The notes under the pieces: generated by a model
The model's input: only the letters and a program-made list of their open reading frames with translations
What the model was told of the DNA's origin: nothing
The model's database searches: none
Made by a program: the position numbers and the translations under genes
Assembly: GCA_900291925.1 (NCBI GenBank)
Contig: UWYS01000008.1
Coordinates: 248,001 to 312,000 of the forward strand
DNA length: 64,000 nt
Direction: 5' to 3'
From: Thecaphora thlaspeos
Lineage: Eukaryota > Basidiomycota > Ustilaginomycetes > Urocystidales > Glomosporiaceae
Part shown: positions 21,396 through 33,030 of the stretch, one piece after another
Position numbering within the stretch: position 1 is the first letter of the stretch
Layout: each line of letters opens with the position of its first letter

Positions 21396-22294
21396 TCAGT
21401 CCAGGTTGATCAAACCGATACGTGGCGTCCTAACACCCATCGAGGTGGAGAGTAAACCTGTCGACGTAGCTGCTGATCGAGAGAGATCTTGTCGCCCACC
21501 GCCGCTGTTGGTCGGGAGACGACTCGGTGACGAGGTGCGAGATCTCTGCCGTTGAGACGCTGCCCGAGCGAGGATGGAAAAGGGCACTGAGCCCGTCGTT
21601 ATCGCCAAAGGGACGGGAGAGGGGCCGGGTCGATTAGACGACGACGACGACGACAAGGGAGAGACTCTGGTCGGCGTGTGGATCTTGACCAGCTTTCGAT
21701 TGCCCGACGACGGCAGGGTGCCAACCGGCACGACCGCTACCCGTCCGCGGCTTTCGGACCTCTCGCCCCTCTTGTCGCCGCCCTGCCAAGAGCGAGAGAG
21801 CAGCCTCTCGCGCTCCCCCGCGTTCACCTCCTCGCTCTCGTCGTCGTCGTGTCGCTGCTGCGCCGGTCCGTCACAGGCTACGTCCTTCTTGCGCGTCAGC
21901 ACAAACACGCCAGCAAACGTGGTGAGGCAGCCAAAGAGGAAGTCGATCAGACGATCGGCGTCGGTGTCCTCAAAGTCGCGGTAGAGGATGGCCGAGCCGA
22001 CAATGGCCAAGATGGTGAAGAGGACAAACTGCGTCGGGATCACCTCGCGGCTGTCGAAGCGCTGCAGGGCCTTGTTGAGGTAGGTGATCTGGATCACGGC
22101 CGTCACGGCCAGGACGGCGACGAGGACGTAGGTGATGGGGGTAGCGCAGCCGAGGAATGGTAAGGCCGGTCGTCGACGGCGTTTTGGCGGTGGAGGCGGA
22201 GGTGTGCGAGTTTCTGGCAGTTCAGAGCGAGGCTGATTGTGACGTTGCCGGCGACTGCGACGACTACACCGACAAAGGATCGGGTCGAGGGCAT
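21396..22294 (-). pseudogene. NIPA-family (DUF803) magnesium transporter with internal deletion and frameshift
   Basis: From the ATG at 22294 the first membrane helix of a NIPA transporter is read: FVGVVVAVAGNVTISLALN then CQKLAHLRLHRQ. Without any GT...AG intron, another frame then takes over at about 22140-22160 with the family's late helices: TPITYVLVAVLAVTAVIQI, LNKALQRFDSREVIPTQFVL, AIVGSAILYRDFE and FGCLTTFAGVFVLTRKK, followed by a normal hydrophilic tail to the stop at 21396. About 200 residues that normally carry helices 2-6 are absent, and the first and last parts are out of frame. A working nine-helix channel cannot be made. NIPA proteins are Mg2+ transporters of endosome/plasma membrane. 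The long open frame upstream of the join (to 22721) has no membrane helix and starts with a non-ATG codon. Assembly collapse is an alternative explanation. Confidence 0.7.
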
Positions 22295-23315
22295 GACGTT
22301 CGTATTGAGGCAGAAGGGATGGGAAGCCTCCTGCGAGGGTGCCGGACGGGTGGGTAGTCTGGCTAGCTGGCGAGGCAGTGGAGCGAGGGCATGAGCGCCT
22401 AGCCCGGCACAGCGTTGAATGGAGGGAGGGAGTGCAGTCGCCGGAAGGAATCGAGAATGGCGTCGTGGTGGTCGCCGTCGATGCAAGCTCGAGGAGAGAG
22501 AGAGAGAGAGAGAGAGAGACGCCGCGCATGGCCAACGCGAGGAGGCACAGAGAGGGCAAGCGTGGGCCGTGCGCGGCGTCGACGAGCTTCGAGCGGGTGT
22601 GGACAGGCTCGGGGCCGAGCTCAGAGGCCTCGCTCCTCTGCCCGCAACCACGCCCGTCTCCCGCCCAATCTGTGATTGTAAGCCTCTTTCTGCCTCCGCG
22701 CGTGACCGACAGCACGCCCAAATGCTGACGCGCCGTCGCCGTCGCCGTTTACTACCCTGCTAACTCCACACGCGCACACAGCATGCCGTCAAGCTCTACA
22801 TGTGCTAAGGTGAGTTAACCATGGCCTTACCAACCAGAATCGGCATTCTCAGCAGTCAGACACAGCGACGACGGCATGCTATAATGATACAGGGACACAG
22901 TGCGACAAGCCACTGAGAGCGAGCTGCGTCGCCAAGGGTAGCGTGCCACGCACGCAACAGCAGAGATCTAAAGAAAGAGCGACACCGAGAGCGAGAGAGA
23001 AAGAGGGACGGCAGGGTTGCACTGCGTGGATGATTGCCGCCGGCATTCTTTACCATGGCGGCACAACGTCCGGTATTAAACGGGCCAGTGGATTATGCAG
23101 AGCTTCCTTGGTGCGCGTGTGCGTTGGTCGAAACGAGACGTCGAGAATCAAAAAGGGCAGACGCTGAACACCGTTGACTGGGACGCGCGCAGACGGTAGC
23201 TGGGTCGGCGTGGGGCTCGCGGCGATGTTGTTCGTCCAGAGGCGCCGAATTAGATCGAGGCGGAGACCAACACCGTGGCGAATTGGTCGTGCAAATACAG
23301 ACAACGCCAAGCCGT
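22295..23315. other. Intergenic region
   Basis: No supported gene. It contains an AG run (22494-22519) upstream of the NIPA relic, and the 3' flank of the zinc-finger gene from about 23050. Confidence 0.5.
22494..22519 (+). repeat. (GA)n microsatellite
   Basis: A pure GA run about 200 bases upstream of the NIPA relic's start (CT on its coding strand). Confidence 0.95.
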
Positions 23316-25348
23316 CTACCAGAGGCCGGTCGGCTGCTGCATCATGACGGACGCGCCCAGCGAGTCGGGCGAGCCCTTGTTGACGCCAACGCCACTGCTG
23401 GGGCTGAGCATCTGCCGCGGCTGCTGCGGCTTGCTGAGCGCGATAGGCCCGCCGAGCGACGTCTCCGAGATTGAGCCATGGCCCTTCTTCGACGCCGCGG
23501 CGTGGGCGGCGGCGGCGGCGGCAGCGGCAGCAGAGTGCGCAGCAGCGTGCGGGTCGTGGCGGGGCTCGCTCGATCGGAACTTGTCGGCGCCCGTCGCCAG
23601 CGAGAGGAGCTCCGACGAGCGACCGACCAGGCCCGCCGGTCGGAAGTGCGTCTTGAGGTGCTGCGCCAGGTTGTCGGAGCGCCCAAAAAACTTGCCGCAC
23701 GACTCGACGGGGCACTGGTGCGGGCGCTCCTGGGTGTGCGTGCGGTTGTGGCGCTTGAGGTGCTCCATCCGCTTGAAACGCTTGCCGCAGTGGCAGACGT
23801 GGAGTTTGTCGGCCGAGCTGACAATCAGCGGCGGCGGGCCCGTGATGCGGGCCCGGCTGCGCGGTGTGTTGCGCGTGACCGAGCCAGACATGCTCCGGCT
23901 GCGGCCATCGAGCAGCGAAATCGGCGAGACAGCGCCGGGCGACGCGAGCGAACCGGTACTGCTGCGCGAGAACGACATGTTGGGTGCACTGAAGTAGGCG
24001 TCGTAGCCGGGCGAGGGCGGGACGCTCCCGCCGGGCGTCGTCGAGTACATGTTGGCCTTGCGGAAGTCGATGCCGCCAAACGAGACTGAGGTTGGCGTCA
24101 TGGGGAACGAGCCCTGCGACGAGCTGCCCGAGGATGAGCCGCTCCGTGCCGTGTGGTGGGCCGGGGCAGAGGCGCCGCGTGCCATCGCTGGCGCGCCCAT
24201 GCCGCCAACCATGTCGGGTACGCCGCCGCGGTGAACGGGGAACGAAAGCGCGCTCGGCGGCTCGTGGCGGTAGAAGGCGTTGTCGACGGCCGAGGCGTTG
24301 TCCTGCTTGATCCCGTGCAGCTTCGAGAGGGTGAGGAGCGCCGGCGGCTCCTTCGTGCACGGTGAGGTGCCGAGGTTGCGGTCGGCCTCGGCGTCGTAGC
24401 TGTCGGTACGCTGCATGCATGCCTGCGACATGCCTGCGGTGTAATAGGGCGAAGTCTGGGCGGAGCCGAGCCCGCGGACGGAGTGGTTTGGGGTGGTGTT
24501 GGACGAGTAAGAGTGACCGGGCGTCGCGTAGGAATATCCCGGTCCGCTGTACGAGGCACAGTGGCCCGTCGTCTTGGGCGTCACGGGCGAGTGACCGTGC
24601 TGCTTGAACGAGTCGCTCAGGTCGTTCGAGGGGAAGCCGGCGAAGGTGCCGGTCGACGGTGGCATCGGCGTCGTCTCGTCGGCACCGTCCGAATCGACGA
24701 GGGCGGGCATCACTCCTCGCCCGTGGTGGTGATGCTGGTCGTCAAAGCTGCTGCTGTGGTGTGAGTGCAACATGCTGGCGTCAAATGACTGGATTGCGCG
24801 GCGCTTTGTCATGGGCGGTGGCATCTCGCCGCCGACGCCGCGTCCCTGCGAGAGGGCCATAAGCGCGTTGTGCTGGCTGTGGGAGAATGGCGATGAGTTG
24901 AGGTTCGACCGGTATCCGTGGAGCTCCGGATGTTCGGGGCTCCCCGGGGTGCTGATGGCGAGTCCCGAGATCGACGAGAGCGAGCTTGGCAGGTCGGCCG
25001 GCGAGGCGTTGGTGTGCGTGGATCGCGGCGAGTACGTCCCGTGCTGCGACTGGTGCGACTCGGATAGGGTGTGCGCGCTGAACGACGACGACGAGGCGGA
25101 GCTGATCGAGCCGCGTCGCGAGCCGTACTGGACGGGGGCGTAGCCATTGCTGTTGCTGTTGCTGTTGTTCGAGAAGCTGAATGCCGGGCTCGAGTGCGAT
25201 TGCGACATGGCGACCGACGAGGCTTGGTACTGTGGGTTGAAGCTGTCGAGCAGACCGAGCGGATTGCCGAGGAGGCCGTTGTTGAAGGCAGCGCTCGGCG
25301 GCGTGTGAACGGCGCTCATGGAGCTCGAGTGGCCGTGGCCGTGAGGCG

Positions 25349-25379
<31 letters not shown>

Positions 25380-25445
25380 ATCCTTTAGCGACTGAGACTG
25401 CGCCTCGCTGTCGGAGGGAGAGAATGGCTGTCTCTGAGCGTCCAT
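23316..25445 (-). CDS. C2H2 zinc-finger transcription factor with two tandem fingers near the C-terminus
   Basis: A single exon of 709 residues; ATG at 25445. Residues 1 to about 530 are disordered, with a polyQ run near the start (QQQQ, residues 23-32), Ser/His/Pro-rich stretches and many SP/TP sites. The two fingers lie at about 557-610: VCHCGKRFKRMEHLKRHNRTH followed, after the linker TQERP, by CPVESCGKFFGRSDNLAQH. The EHLKRH / RSDNLAQH specificity helices resemble those of stress- and development-type fungal regulators such as Msn2/Com2. A polyalanine run follows (about residue 650). It is expected to act in the nucleus on AGGGG-like sites (inference from the finger helices). Odd point: the first finger has Cys-His-Cys, only one residue between the two zinc-binding cysteines instead of two to four. 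The target pathway cannot be told. Confidence 0.85.
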
Positions 25446-27869
25446 TATCGGGGTGAGGTGTTCCTCTTGAACCGTCTAGTGAGCGACTCTGTGGCGTTCG
25501 AGGGATTTCGGGGACGTGCAGTGTGAGCTGAATGGAGCTGCTGCAGTGTGGCGAGTGAGGTGCGACGAGGCCAGTGGCGTAGACTGGGCGTTTGAGTGGG
25601 TCTAGTCGTCAAAGTGTCCTGTCCGGCTGTCTTAGATGGCAGATGTATGCGGCGATGGCGGCGGCGGCGGCGGCGGCGCGAATGGCGGTGTCGTGAGAGG
25701 AAGGGAGCGGGAAGGGAGGTGACGTCGACGTTGATGGCTAGGAAACAGTCGATGGAAAGATGGAGGTGGATCCTGAATGAGGGGGAAAGGGGGGAAAGGG
25801 GGAAAGGGGGAAGAAGGAAGGGGTAAGGGGGGGCGTGAGATGGCGGCAAGGGTTATGTATCCTGACACTCCTGTCCGGGCGTTGCCTTTGGCGCCCGTGT
25901 GAACGGAGAGAGGGAGCGCGAGGGGGCGAGGGGGCGAGGGGGCGAGGGGAGGGGGTGGACAGAGGGCACCCAAAGCAAGGCGGGGCAGGGCAAGGCAGGA
26001 GGCGCTCACGCTCAGATGGCGACGCCGTCGGCCAGCCCGAAACAGCAGGCCGACAGGCAAGACGACAGGCGCCCGCTCACACCGACCTGTCGATTTCCGC
26101 CAGAGAGAACCGGAAAGGCAGGCGCGGCAGCGAGGCGAGGCGAGGCGAGGCGAGACCAGCAGAGCGCGAGCGGGGCAGCACCCGTCTACCCATCCGCCCG
26201 CCGTTTCTTTTCCTACACCGCGACGACACAGACGGGAGCGGGCCGCCTGTCAAACGGGCAAACGGGCAGGCCGTCTATGGCCACGACAGAAGCATGGAAG
26301 CGGCAGAGGCACAGGCAGGCAAGGGTCGGGAAGCGTTCTGCCACTCTACGGTGCTCGCCTGTCTGCCTGTGCCATCATCTACAGTGCAGGGCCTGCTACT
26401 CAGTCTGATTTCCAGTCCTGGGTGCTGCCTGCCCAAGTTGCAGACGGGGCAGGCGAAGGTGAAGGCGAAGGCGAGGGAGAACTCTAGCACGTATGCACCG
26501 TGGAGTAGACGGGGCCAGGAGAGGGAGAGGTGGATCGCATGGTGGGCGCAACGTCGAGCGAGGTACTGTACGCGTTCAGCCAACCCTGGGCATGGGAAGG
26601 AAGGAAAGGGCGTGATGCCCAGACAGCAGCTTGGCTTTCAACTCGACCTCTTCCATCCGCCCGGCCCTGAGTTCGATCGCGAAAGAGCACACAACGCATG
26701 CTCGACGCTCTGCGTGTGGGCTCCTCGCGCCGCACACAAGACCAGAACAGGTCAGAGGCCGGCCGAAAGCAGTCGTCTCACGAGGTGTCCAAGGGCGTAC
26801 GCCTGGCACCGCCGTCACTTGCCGTGCCTTCGCGCGCTCTTTCGCCGCCGTCGTCATCGTCGTCGTCGGCGTTCCGCGCACGCATATACGTCGAGGTGCA
26901 ACGTCTGCTTCTCCACCACCCTGAGCCCAAGAGGACCCGAGGCGCTCGGCTCCTCTATCCTGCTGAGGACGAGACAACCAAGACCATATGGATCTGGCTG
27001 TATACCGGTGTGATGCTTTGGCGGACGGCGTGTTATGGGTTTGCACTTCTGCAACGAGCAAGCTCACGCCAGGCGGGCAAAGGCCTTACATAGCTTGATG
27101 AAGTGCTCAGGGCAAGATCTGCAAGTCGAAAGCACATTGCTGACGGAGATCGATAGGATCCGGGCCTTGGAATACAGCCCTGGCCTGTGCCGCCATGACA
27201 CGGCATCGGCCCGAGCAGCAGAATGCGCGACTACGCCCCTTATGCAGAGTAGTGTAGCTTGTCAAACGCCAGAGCAACCGGCTGCCCAACAGCATACAGA
27301 GAGAGTAACTATATGCTCTTAGGCAATCCCTTCAGCCACGATTCTCTGCCCTGAAGCTGCAGTGACGAAATTGTGTTGCCTAGGCTCGCGGATTTCGAGG
27401 CGAGCTCGATAGCACCTGTAGCGTCCAAGTGCTGGCGTCTTGAGGTCAGAGTCGTTGCCATCGTCGTCGATGGCTCTTTTTTGTTCATCGACTGTATCTC
27501 TGAGGAACCATGACCGCCTCTCTAGCCGCCCACCGCCGTCGTGGTAACTTACTGTAAGAGTTGCTCGAGAGGTGATTTAGGTAGTCAGCCTCCAAGTTCC
27601 TCTAACTATCCCCTAAGCATCTTAGCTCAAGCTTCCTATGCACGGCGCCTTTTCTCACACCTCGCATGCTCGCTTGCCCCGGATCTCTACATTTTTCCTT
27701 TTTCGACCAGAGCATGACACTCACCGCCGGATGCTGGGTCTGCCGTTGGCAGCCGACGCTTTTCCGGGTCTGAGAGAAGCCTTCCTCTTGTAGCGCCGCA
27801 GAACGGACTCGAGGTCTGGACGTGTCAGGTCCAAATGGCACCAGGAACTGACGAGATCTCGACAGAGGC
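25446..27869. other. Long intergenic region upstream of the zinc-finger gene
   Basis: No gene is supported. It contains a G-rich GGGGGAAA repeat (25781-25830), several A/G/C-biased patches and many stop-free but domain-free frames, the longest being 25835-27013 (plus, starting GTG). The long upstream space is usual for regulatory genes. CpG frequency is still high here and falls abruptly at its right end. Confidence 0.45.
25781..25830 (+). repeat. GGGGGAAA repeat, G-quadruplex-capable
   Basis: At least five G runs of four or more separated by AAA/AAGAA. It lies about 350 bases upstream of the zinc-finger gene start. Confidence 0.85.
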
Positions 27870-30760
27870 ATGGCAGGACTTCTGCCACTACTTTTCTGGT
27901 CTATGGTGGATTTGGTAGTCTGCCAGCCAAACCATGAGGAGCAGGACCAACACCTCTTTGCCATGTCTGTCCCTTGCTGGCAGCCATACCATGTTAGTGT
28001 ACTGTATGAACCACACCTCTAAAATGGCCAGTCATGGTAGCCAGCCAGCCAAGCTCAGACACAGCTGCAACTTGAGCCTCTGCAAGATATGTAAGTGTTC
28101 ACTGGCAAAGCAACAAAAAGCTACAGGTGTATCCAAGGCATCAAAGCATAGGCCAAACCTATTGTCTTGTCAGCAATGAAGGTAGCAAGGGTACAGCATG
28201 AGCTAGAGACCACAGGTGCCCTTTCTCTTGTTGGAGTCAGATGCCTTGCATCTCATTGTGGAGCAATCATCAGAAACCCTTGAGATACTAGTATCCTGCC
28301 TCCACTGCAATCCCTGGGAGCCAGCAAAAAGGTGGTGGTCCCATGTGAGGTGTCCCTCAAAGCAGATGGAGGGGGGGGGGGGATTGGGGAATTGAGACCC
28401 CCTTGGACTTACAGTGTGGGGACAAATTGAATACGGCTGTCATGCTATGTAAGAAGCCTGTAGCATGTCATGACCTGAAGTGTTATACTGTACATGTTGG
28501 AGTTCTTGCTCTGCCAAAGCCATTTGGTGGCCACTAGGCCAGGGGGCATTTGCCAGCTCCTGTGTGGATCTTGGTTGCTTGGGTGACAGCAAGTGGTCAA
28601 GTGATTGGCAATTGGAAGGGTCTGTGCTGTTCCTACATACAGCATACATAGGTACCAGACCATGAGATGACCTACAGTAGCTTGGGACCCCTTTTGCATT
28701 GCTTTGTATGCATCCACTTTGAGGTCATGTACTGCACAGTACAATGATCAAGTGTATGTGGTGGTGGCTTGTTTGAGCCCCTTGCTGTAGGTGGCATTCC
28801 TGGATCTGTGCCCCATCTTGTGCCATCTGGTTGCATGACAGTACTGTATGCGGTGCTTATTGTCACAGAGAGGAGCTGGAAAGTGAGATCCCTCATACTT
28901 GGACCTGACAGAAGTGCTGCCTTGTTGGCCATGTGAACACAGCAAATGCCGTTTGCAACAGCATATCTGAATCTGCTGTTCACACAGATGAGCCCTGACA
29001 GTCAATCTCCATTGCAGATGTCCAAATGGGCAAAGCCAGTGGCCAATATATATGTATAGTACAGTACACTTGCCTTGAGGCCTGCACACTCTATCTTTGA
29101 CAGAGCAGACACAGTCAGTTACAGTCAAGGCATCAAACAATTGGCAGTGTTGACCCCTGCAATTGCTTGTCAAATCCAGCATTGATGGTGGTGACACTGA
29201 AATGTGCCACAATTTTCCACCCTTTTTTCATCATGTTTTCCCAGAGTTGGTTTGTGACAATAGCAACAGGATGGCTGTGCCCAGCACTTTTCACTGCCAC
29301 CAAGCAGCACAGCATGGCTGACCTGCACTTGAGAATGCTCAACCTTTTTTTTTTTAGACTACATGGCCCCCACACACCTAGCAAGGACAAGTTAACTATA
29401 ACAAGCATGACCAAGTTGTGGTCCAGCATTGCCACCACAGCACAGGACCAACAAGAGCAATGCTTCACAAATGTCTGTGGCATTGCTGGTTGATGGCAAC
29501 CAATTTGTGTCTGTTGTACAGCAATGGCAAGTACAGCAATAAAAGCGGTAGTGTGACTAGCTGTGGGCATTGCCCTTTCTACCCATTGTAATGGCTCTAG
29601 TTAAACTTGGTGCTGCACCATTTCTTGAAAAGGTTTCTTGGCTCTATCCAGACCCCGGGTCTCAGAAGCTTGGCGCAATCCACATGCCAGACTGCAAGGG
29701 GGGAAAGAACTCTGCAACTGCTGCAAGCCTCCATCTTGCATTGACTTTTGGAGAGGCAGGCTATGCATTGTATGTAAAACCAGAGACAGAAGGGAATTGG
29801 CAGTGAGGCTGTGCACTGTGCAGCATGGCTGCCTTTGCTTCCTTCATCCCAAGAAGACCAATGACACTGGCATGAGATGGGAAAGCAAACAATAATGCTG
29901 GTACACTTTTGTCAAGAAAAGGTGTGATCTTGACCCAGGAGGATGGTGTGATGGGATTGCTTTCTACTGGCCAGCAGGTGAGGTGGGTACATACCAGCAT
30001 GCAAGTGTATGTAGTTACCCACAGATGTATGTATGCAGCACATGCATAGGGCATACACATCTGGGGTGATTGGCCACTGCCCTTGGACCTTCTTTTCCCC
30101 CTACTTTTGGCCCTCTTCCCTCCTTCCTTCTCTTGTTCTCTTGACGCTAAGAGGCTAGTCTGCAGGTCATGTGTGCAATCATCTTAGCAGGAGAAAGCAG
30201 CTGTCATCCAGCAAAGTCCCCCAAGGTGGGTGAATGAATGTCAGGAGTTGTACCTTGCAAAGATGCTGTCATCACCAAATTGCAAGTTTCTGCTGTCTCC
30301 CATCTTGGTGCAGCTGTTGCCTGCCATTGCTCCTCTGTCCAAACAGGCCCAAGACTCCCAGCATACATGTATGACCTTTGCACTCCCATCCACAGGATTT
30401 GGCACAGCAGACAACAATGACTGCCAAAGCATGTGCCAGGTCTCACTCACTGCCTCCCCTGGAGTCTAAAGTTTCTCAGCTATGTGTGAGATGCTGCATA
30501 TTCACCATAGCCCTTTCTGCCCCCTACCCCAAGCCCTCAACAACCGTCTCCTCTAGTCAACTTTGTCGCTCCAAGATTGTCTCTGTTGCCACCATGTCAT
30601 CCTTCTCCTACCTGCCTTGGCTACTGAGTTCACCTCTACAGGTACATACACTCACAAACCATATCTACAGAGTACCACAGTGTCTCCTGGACCCAGACAG
30701 GTCCCAGTCACCCTTGGCCCCAACCATTGGGGATAATGTTTCAGTGAGTTGTCATACTCT

Positions 30761-30780
30761 ACATACATTACAGTGTATGT
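30761..30780. repeat. Short inverted repeat ACATACA...TGTATGT
   Basis: A 7-base perfect inverted repeat with a 6-base loop inside the CpG-depleted island. It could be part of a transposon end; no matching partner was established. Confidence 0.5.
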
Positions 30781-32009
30781 ACAACAACAACAATCACAAC
30801 AGTCACCACAAGGGAGAGTCTCAGTCTTCACCAGCGATTTCCAAGTGCCTATTTTACACATGATGCCTGGCAGAAAGCTCAGAGCCTGCTCAAGTCTTAC
30901 ACATGACTATGCCACAGATGATGGTGACTACATCCACAAATCAAATTATATGTCCCCAGATCTATAATTGCCTATTGTGGGAAGTAGGCCATATGCAACT
31001 GTACAGTAGTTACAGTTGTTGGAATACAGATTAATCCTAGCTATTAACTGTTGATCCAGGTCAATTTTGTGTAGTTGGTTCTCTTCAACAGTAACCTTGG
31101 CATTGAGTCATTGATGGGCTGTGGAGGATTTGCTGACATCTGTTGTTTCTTCTCACACCACCAGGCTGGGCTCATACTGTGTGTAGATATGAACTGCTGC
31201 CCCTGCTACTTTCCGCAATTGAAAGAAGTTGCCAGGACCTTTGGATCCTGGAAATGACAAGGTTGTCTCTCCCTGGATACCATGACAAGTTGCCTTGTGT
31301 CACAGCTGGGCAGTGTGGGCAGCAACTTGCTCTCTGGCAAGCAAGTCTCTTGTCAGGGTACAGAGACTTCCTTGCCACAGGACCAAGTCCATGGGGAACA
31401 GCAGGTTCAGGACAGCAGTAAAGACAATCATGCATGGTGGGCAAACAACACAGCCAGAGCTGGACATCAGGCAGGTATTGGGAAGGGCCATTGGGGGCAA
31501 GGCACATCAAGCCAGTGCACCAGGCATTTTTGGGACAAGTGGGGCAAGGGCTATTGTTACTGGGTGCAACCTCCAGGCAACAGGATATGAAGACAAGGTG
31601 TCTGCTTGTATATATAGCTAAGCCGCTCTATGGATGAGGACTGGGTCCAGCATCCAGTCTAGTCAATACACAGTTGTTACAAGCTTGCCACACTGCCCAT
31701 GGAGAGCCTGACAACACATTGCTAGCTTTGCCACAACTGTCAACATGCATTGCAACATCAATACAAACCTGACCATCTCCCCCACATGCACAACATGCTT
31801 GCAAACAGTGCCTGTAAGCATTGCCAACCAAATTTGACCACCACCAAGTGTCGCTCTGCCACCAAGTGTTGCTCCACCCTCTGACATGGGCACCAAAGTG
31901 GCAACAGCCCTTGAGCAAGAGCAACTTCCTTGGCAGGGAGCAAGTAGGCCTGTAGACTTCCTCCCAGTTGAGCAAGTTGCTGTGCCTGACAACTGCTGCC
32001 ATTACATCT

Positions 32010-32664
32010 CCTGTGTCCCAGCATGCACCTTGAACCACCTCTCTTTTGGCCCTGCTGGCATGACAACACATTGCTGAGCTCCAACTCCCATCACAAACCC
32101 TGTCTCATCCATGTTGAAGATCATGTTGGCTCAGACGTTGTACTCATGTATCTTAGCCTTGAAAGCCAGGAACCACTCCCTCACCCCCTCTTCCATGACT
32201 GCCTTGATCTGCGAGTTGTTGAGACATTGAGAGAAGTGGCTGCAGAGGTCTGGGTGTTGAATGAGGAAGCCTTGTAGCCAGCCTTGCCCTAGGGTTCTCT
32301 GCTGCTTGTGCCCATTGACTGTAGGTAACATGATGGTCTCTGCAAGGTTGTGGATGCTGGCAGTTGTCAATGGGAAGCCACACAATGTGCACTGGGTGAT
32401 GTGGGAGGCAAGTGTGGCTTCTGCGGCAGCCAATAGAGCTTGAAGGTGTTCATGAGATTTGAGCTTCAATATGCAGCCATTGACCCAGTTGCTGAGCATT
32501 TGTGGGGCAATGCTGTTGGCTCTGGCAGCAGCAGCAGCACTACAGTGCATACCAGAAGCCAATGCTCTCATGGCCTGCTTGATCCAGACCTCTTGCTCTT
32601 GCCATTGTTGAGCTGCTTTGATATGGTTGGTCTTTTGACAGGGCAAGACCTGTGTTGGCAGCAT
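32010..32664 (-). mobile_element. Decayed pogo/Fot1-type (CENP-B HTH + DDE) transposase fragment
   Basis: The frame at 32131-32664 encodes a CENP-B-type helix-turn-helix protein: an alanine-rich HTH region, SIHNLAETIM, then LGQGWLQGFLIQHPDL, the Tc5/CENP-B DNA-binding signature of pogo-family transposases. It continues to HEYNV and hits a TGA, directly followed in the same frame by ANMIFNMDETGFVMGVG, the first catalytic Asp block of the DDE domain, then further residues before another stop near 32010. The rest of the DDE domain, including the second Asp and the C-terminus, was not found. The TGA can be explained as CGA to TGA by loss of a CpG. Pogo elements move by cut and paste and insert at TA. 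Terminal inverted repeats could not be fixed. Confidence 0.75.
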
Positions 32665-33030
32665 GTTGTTTTTGAAGGCTGGGGGTGCTGGATTGAGGTG
32701 GAGTGCTGGCCATGTGTGTTGTGCAAGTCTGTTGGTGTCTGCTGATAGTGCTGGGTGGAGGATGTGTAGAGGACATAGTAGAGGTGATCACAGCCAAAGG
32801 TGTTGGTGGTGCAGAAGCAAAAAAGGCAGGCAGGCAGCATCTGAGCTGTACATGCATCCAGGCTCTATGTCAATCACATTAGTTGGAGGTCAAATCTCTG
32901 TGTGCAATTAGGCCTAGGAACCAAGCTATATCTTCCCACCAGTAACAGCATCCTCTTGCTTCAAGACACCTTTTTTTCTTTTTCTTTTTGCATTGTTGCA
33001 GGCTAAGTATTACTGTACTACATAAGTTTG

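Larger units (their letters stand above)
27870..33030. other. CpG-depleted, TpG/CpA-rich relic transposon island
   Basis: The base composition changes abruptly at both ends. By eye, bases 28201-29580 contain only four CpG, while typical 60-base lines elsewhere (for example 13201-13260) contain about eight. TG, CA and TGCA-like words dominate and the sequence is more AT-rich. No intact gene is visible; frames such as 29133-29570 (minus) and 31628-32071 (minus) have odd Cys/Trp-rich composition and no domain. A decayed pogo transposase lies at 32010-32664. The pattern is what long-term 5-methylcytosine deamination (or a CpG-directed RIP-like process) leaves in silenced repeats. An 11-base G run sits at 28371-28382. 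Confidence 0.8.

Noticed and set aside
25835..27013. 392-codon plus-strand frame starting GTG
   Set aside because: No ATG, no domain, Arg/Ala/Gly-rich composition expected from GC-rich intergenic DNA.
29133..29570. 145-codon minus-strand frame as a gene
   Set aside because: Lies in the decayed island; Cys/Trp/Met-rich, no domain, and open frames arise there by chance because the stop-poor TGC/CAG words dominate.
27870..33030. Centromere or horizontally acquired segment as the explanation of the odd composition
   Set aside because: The specific loss of CpG with gain of TpG/CpA and the broken transposase fit methylation-type decay better; nothing centromere-specific can be seen in sequence alone.
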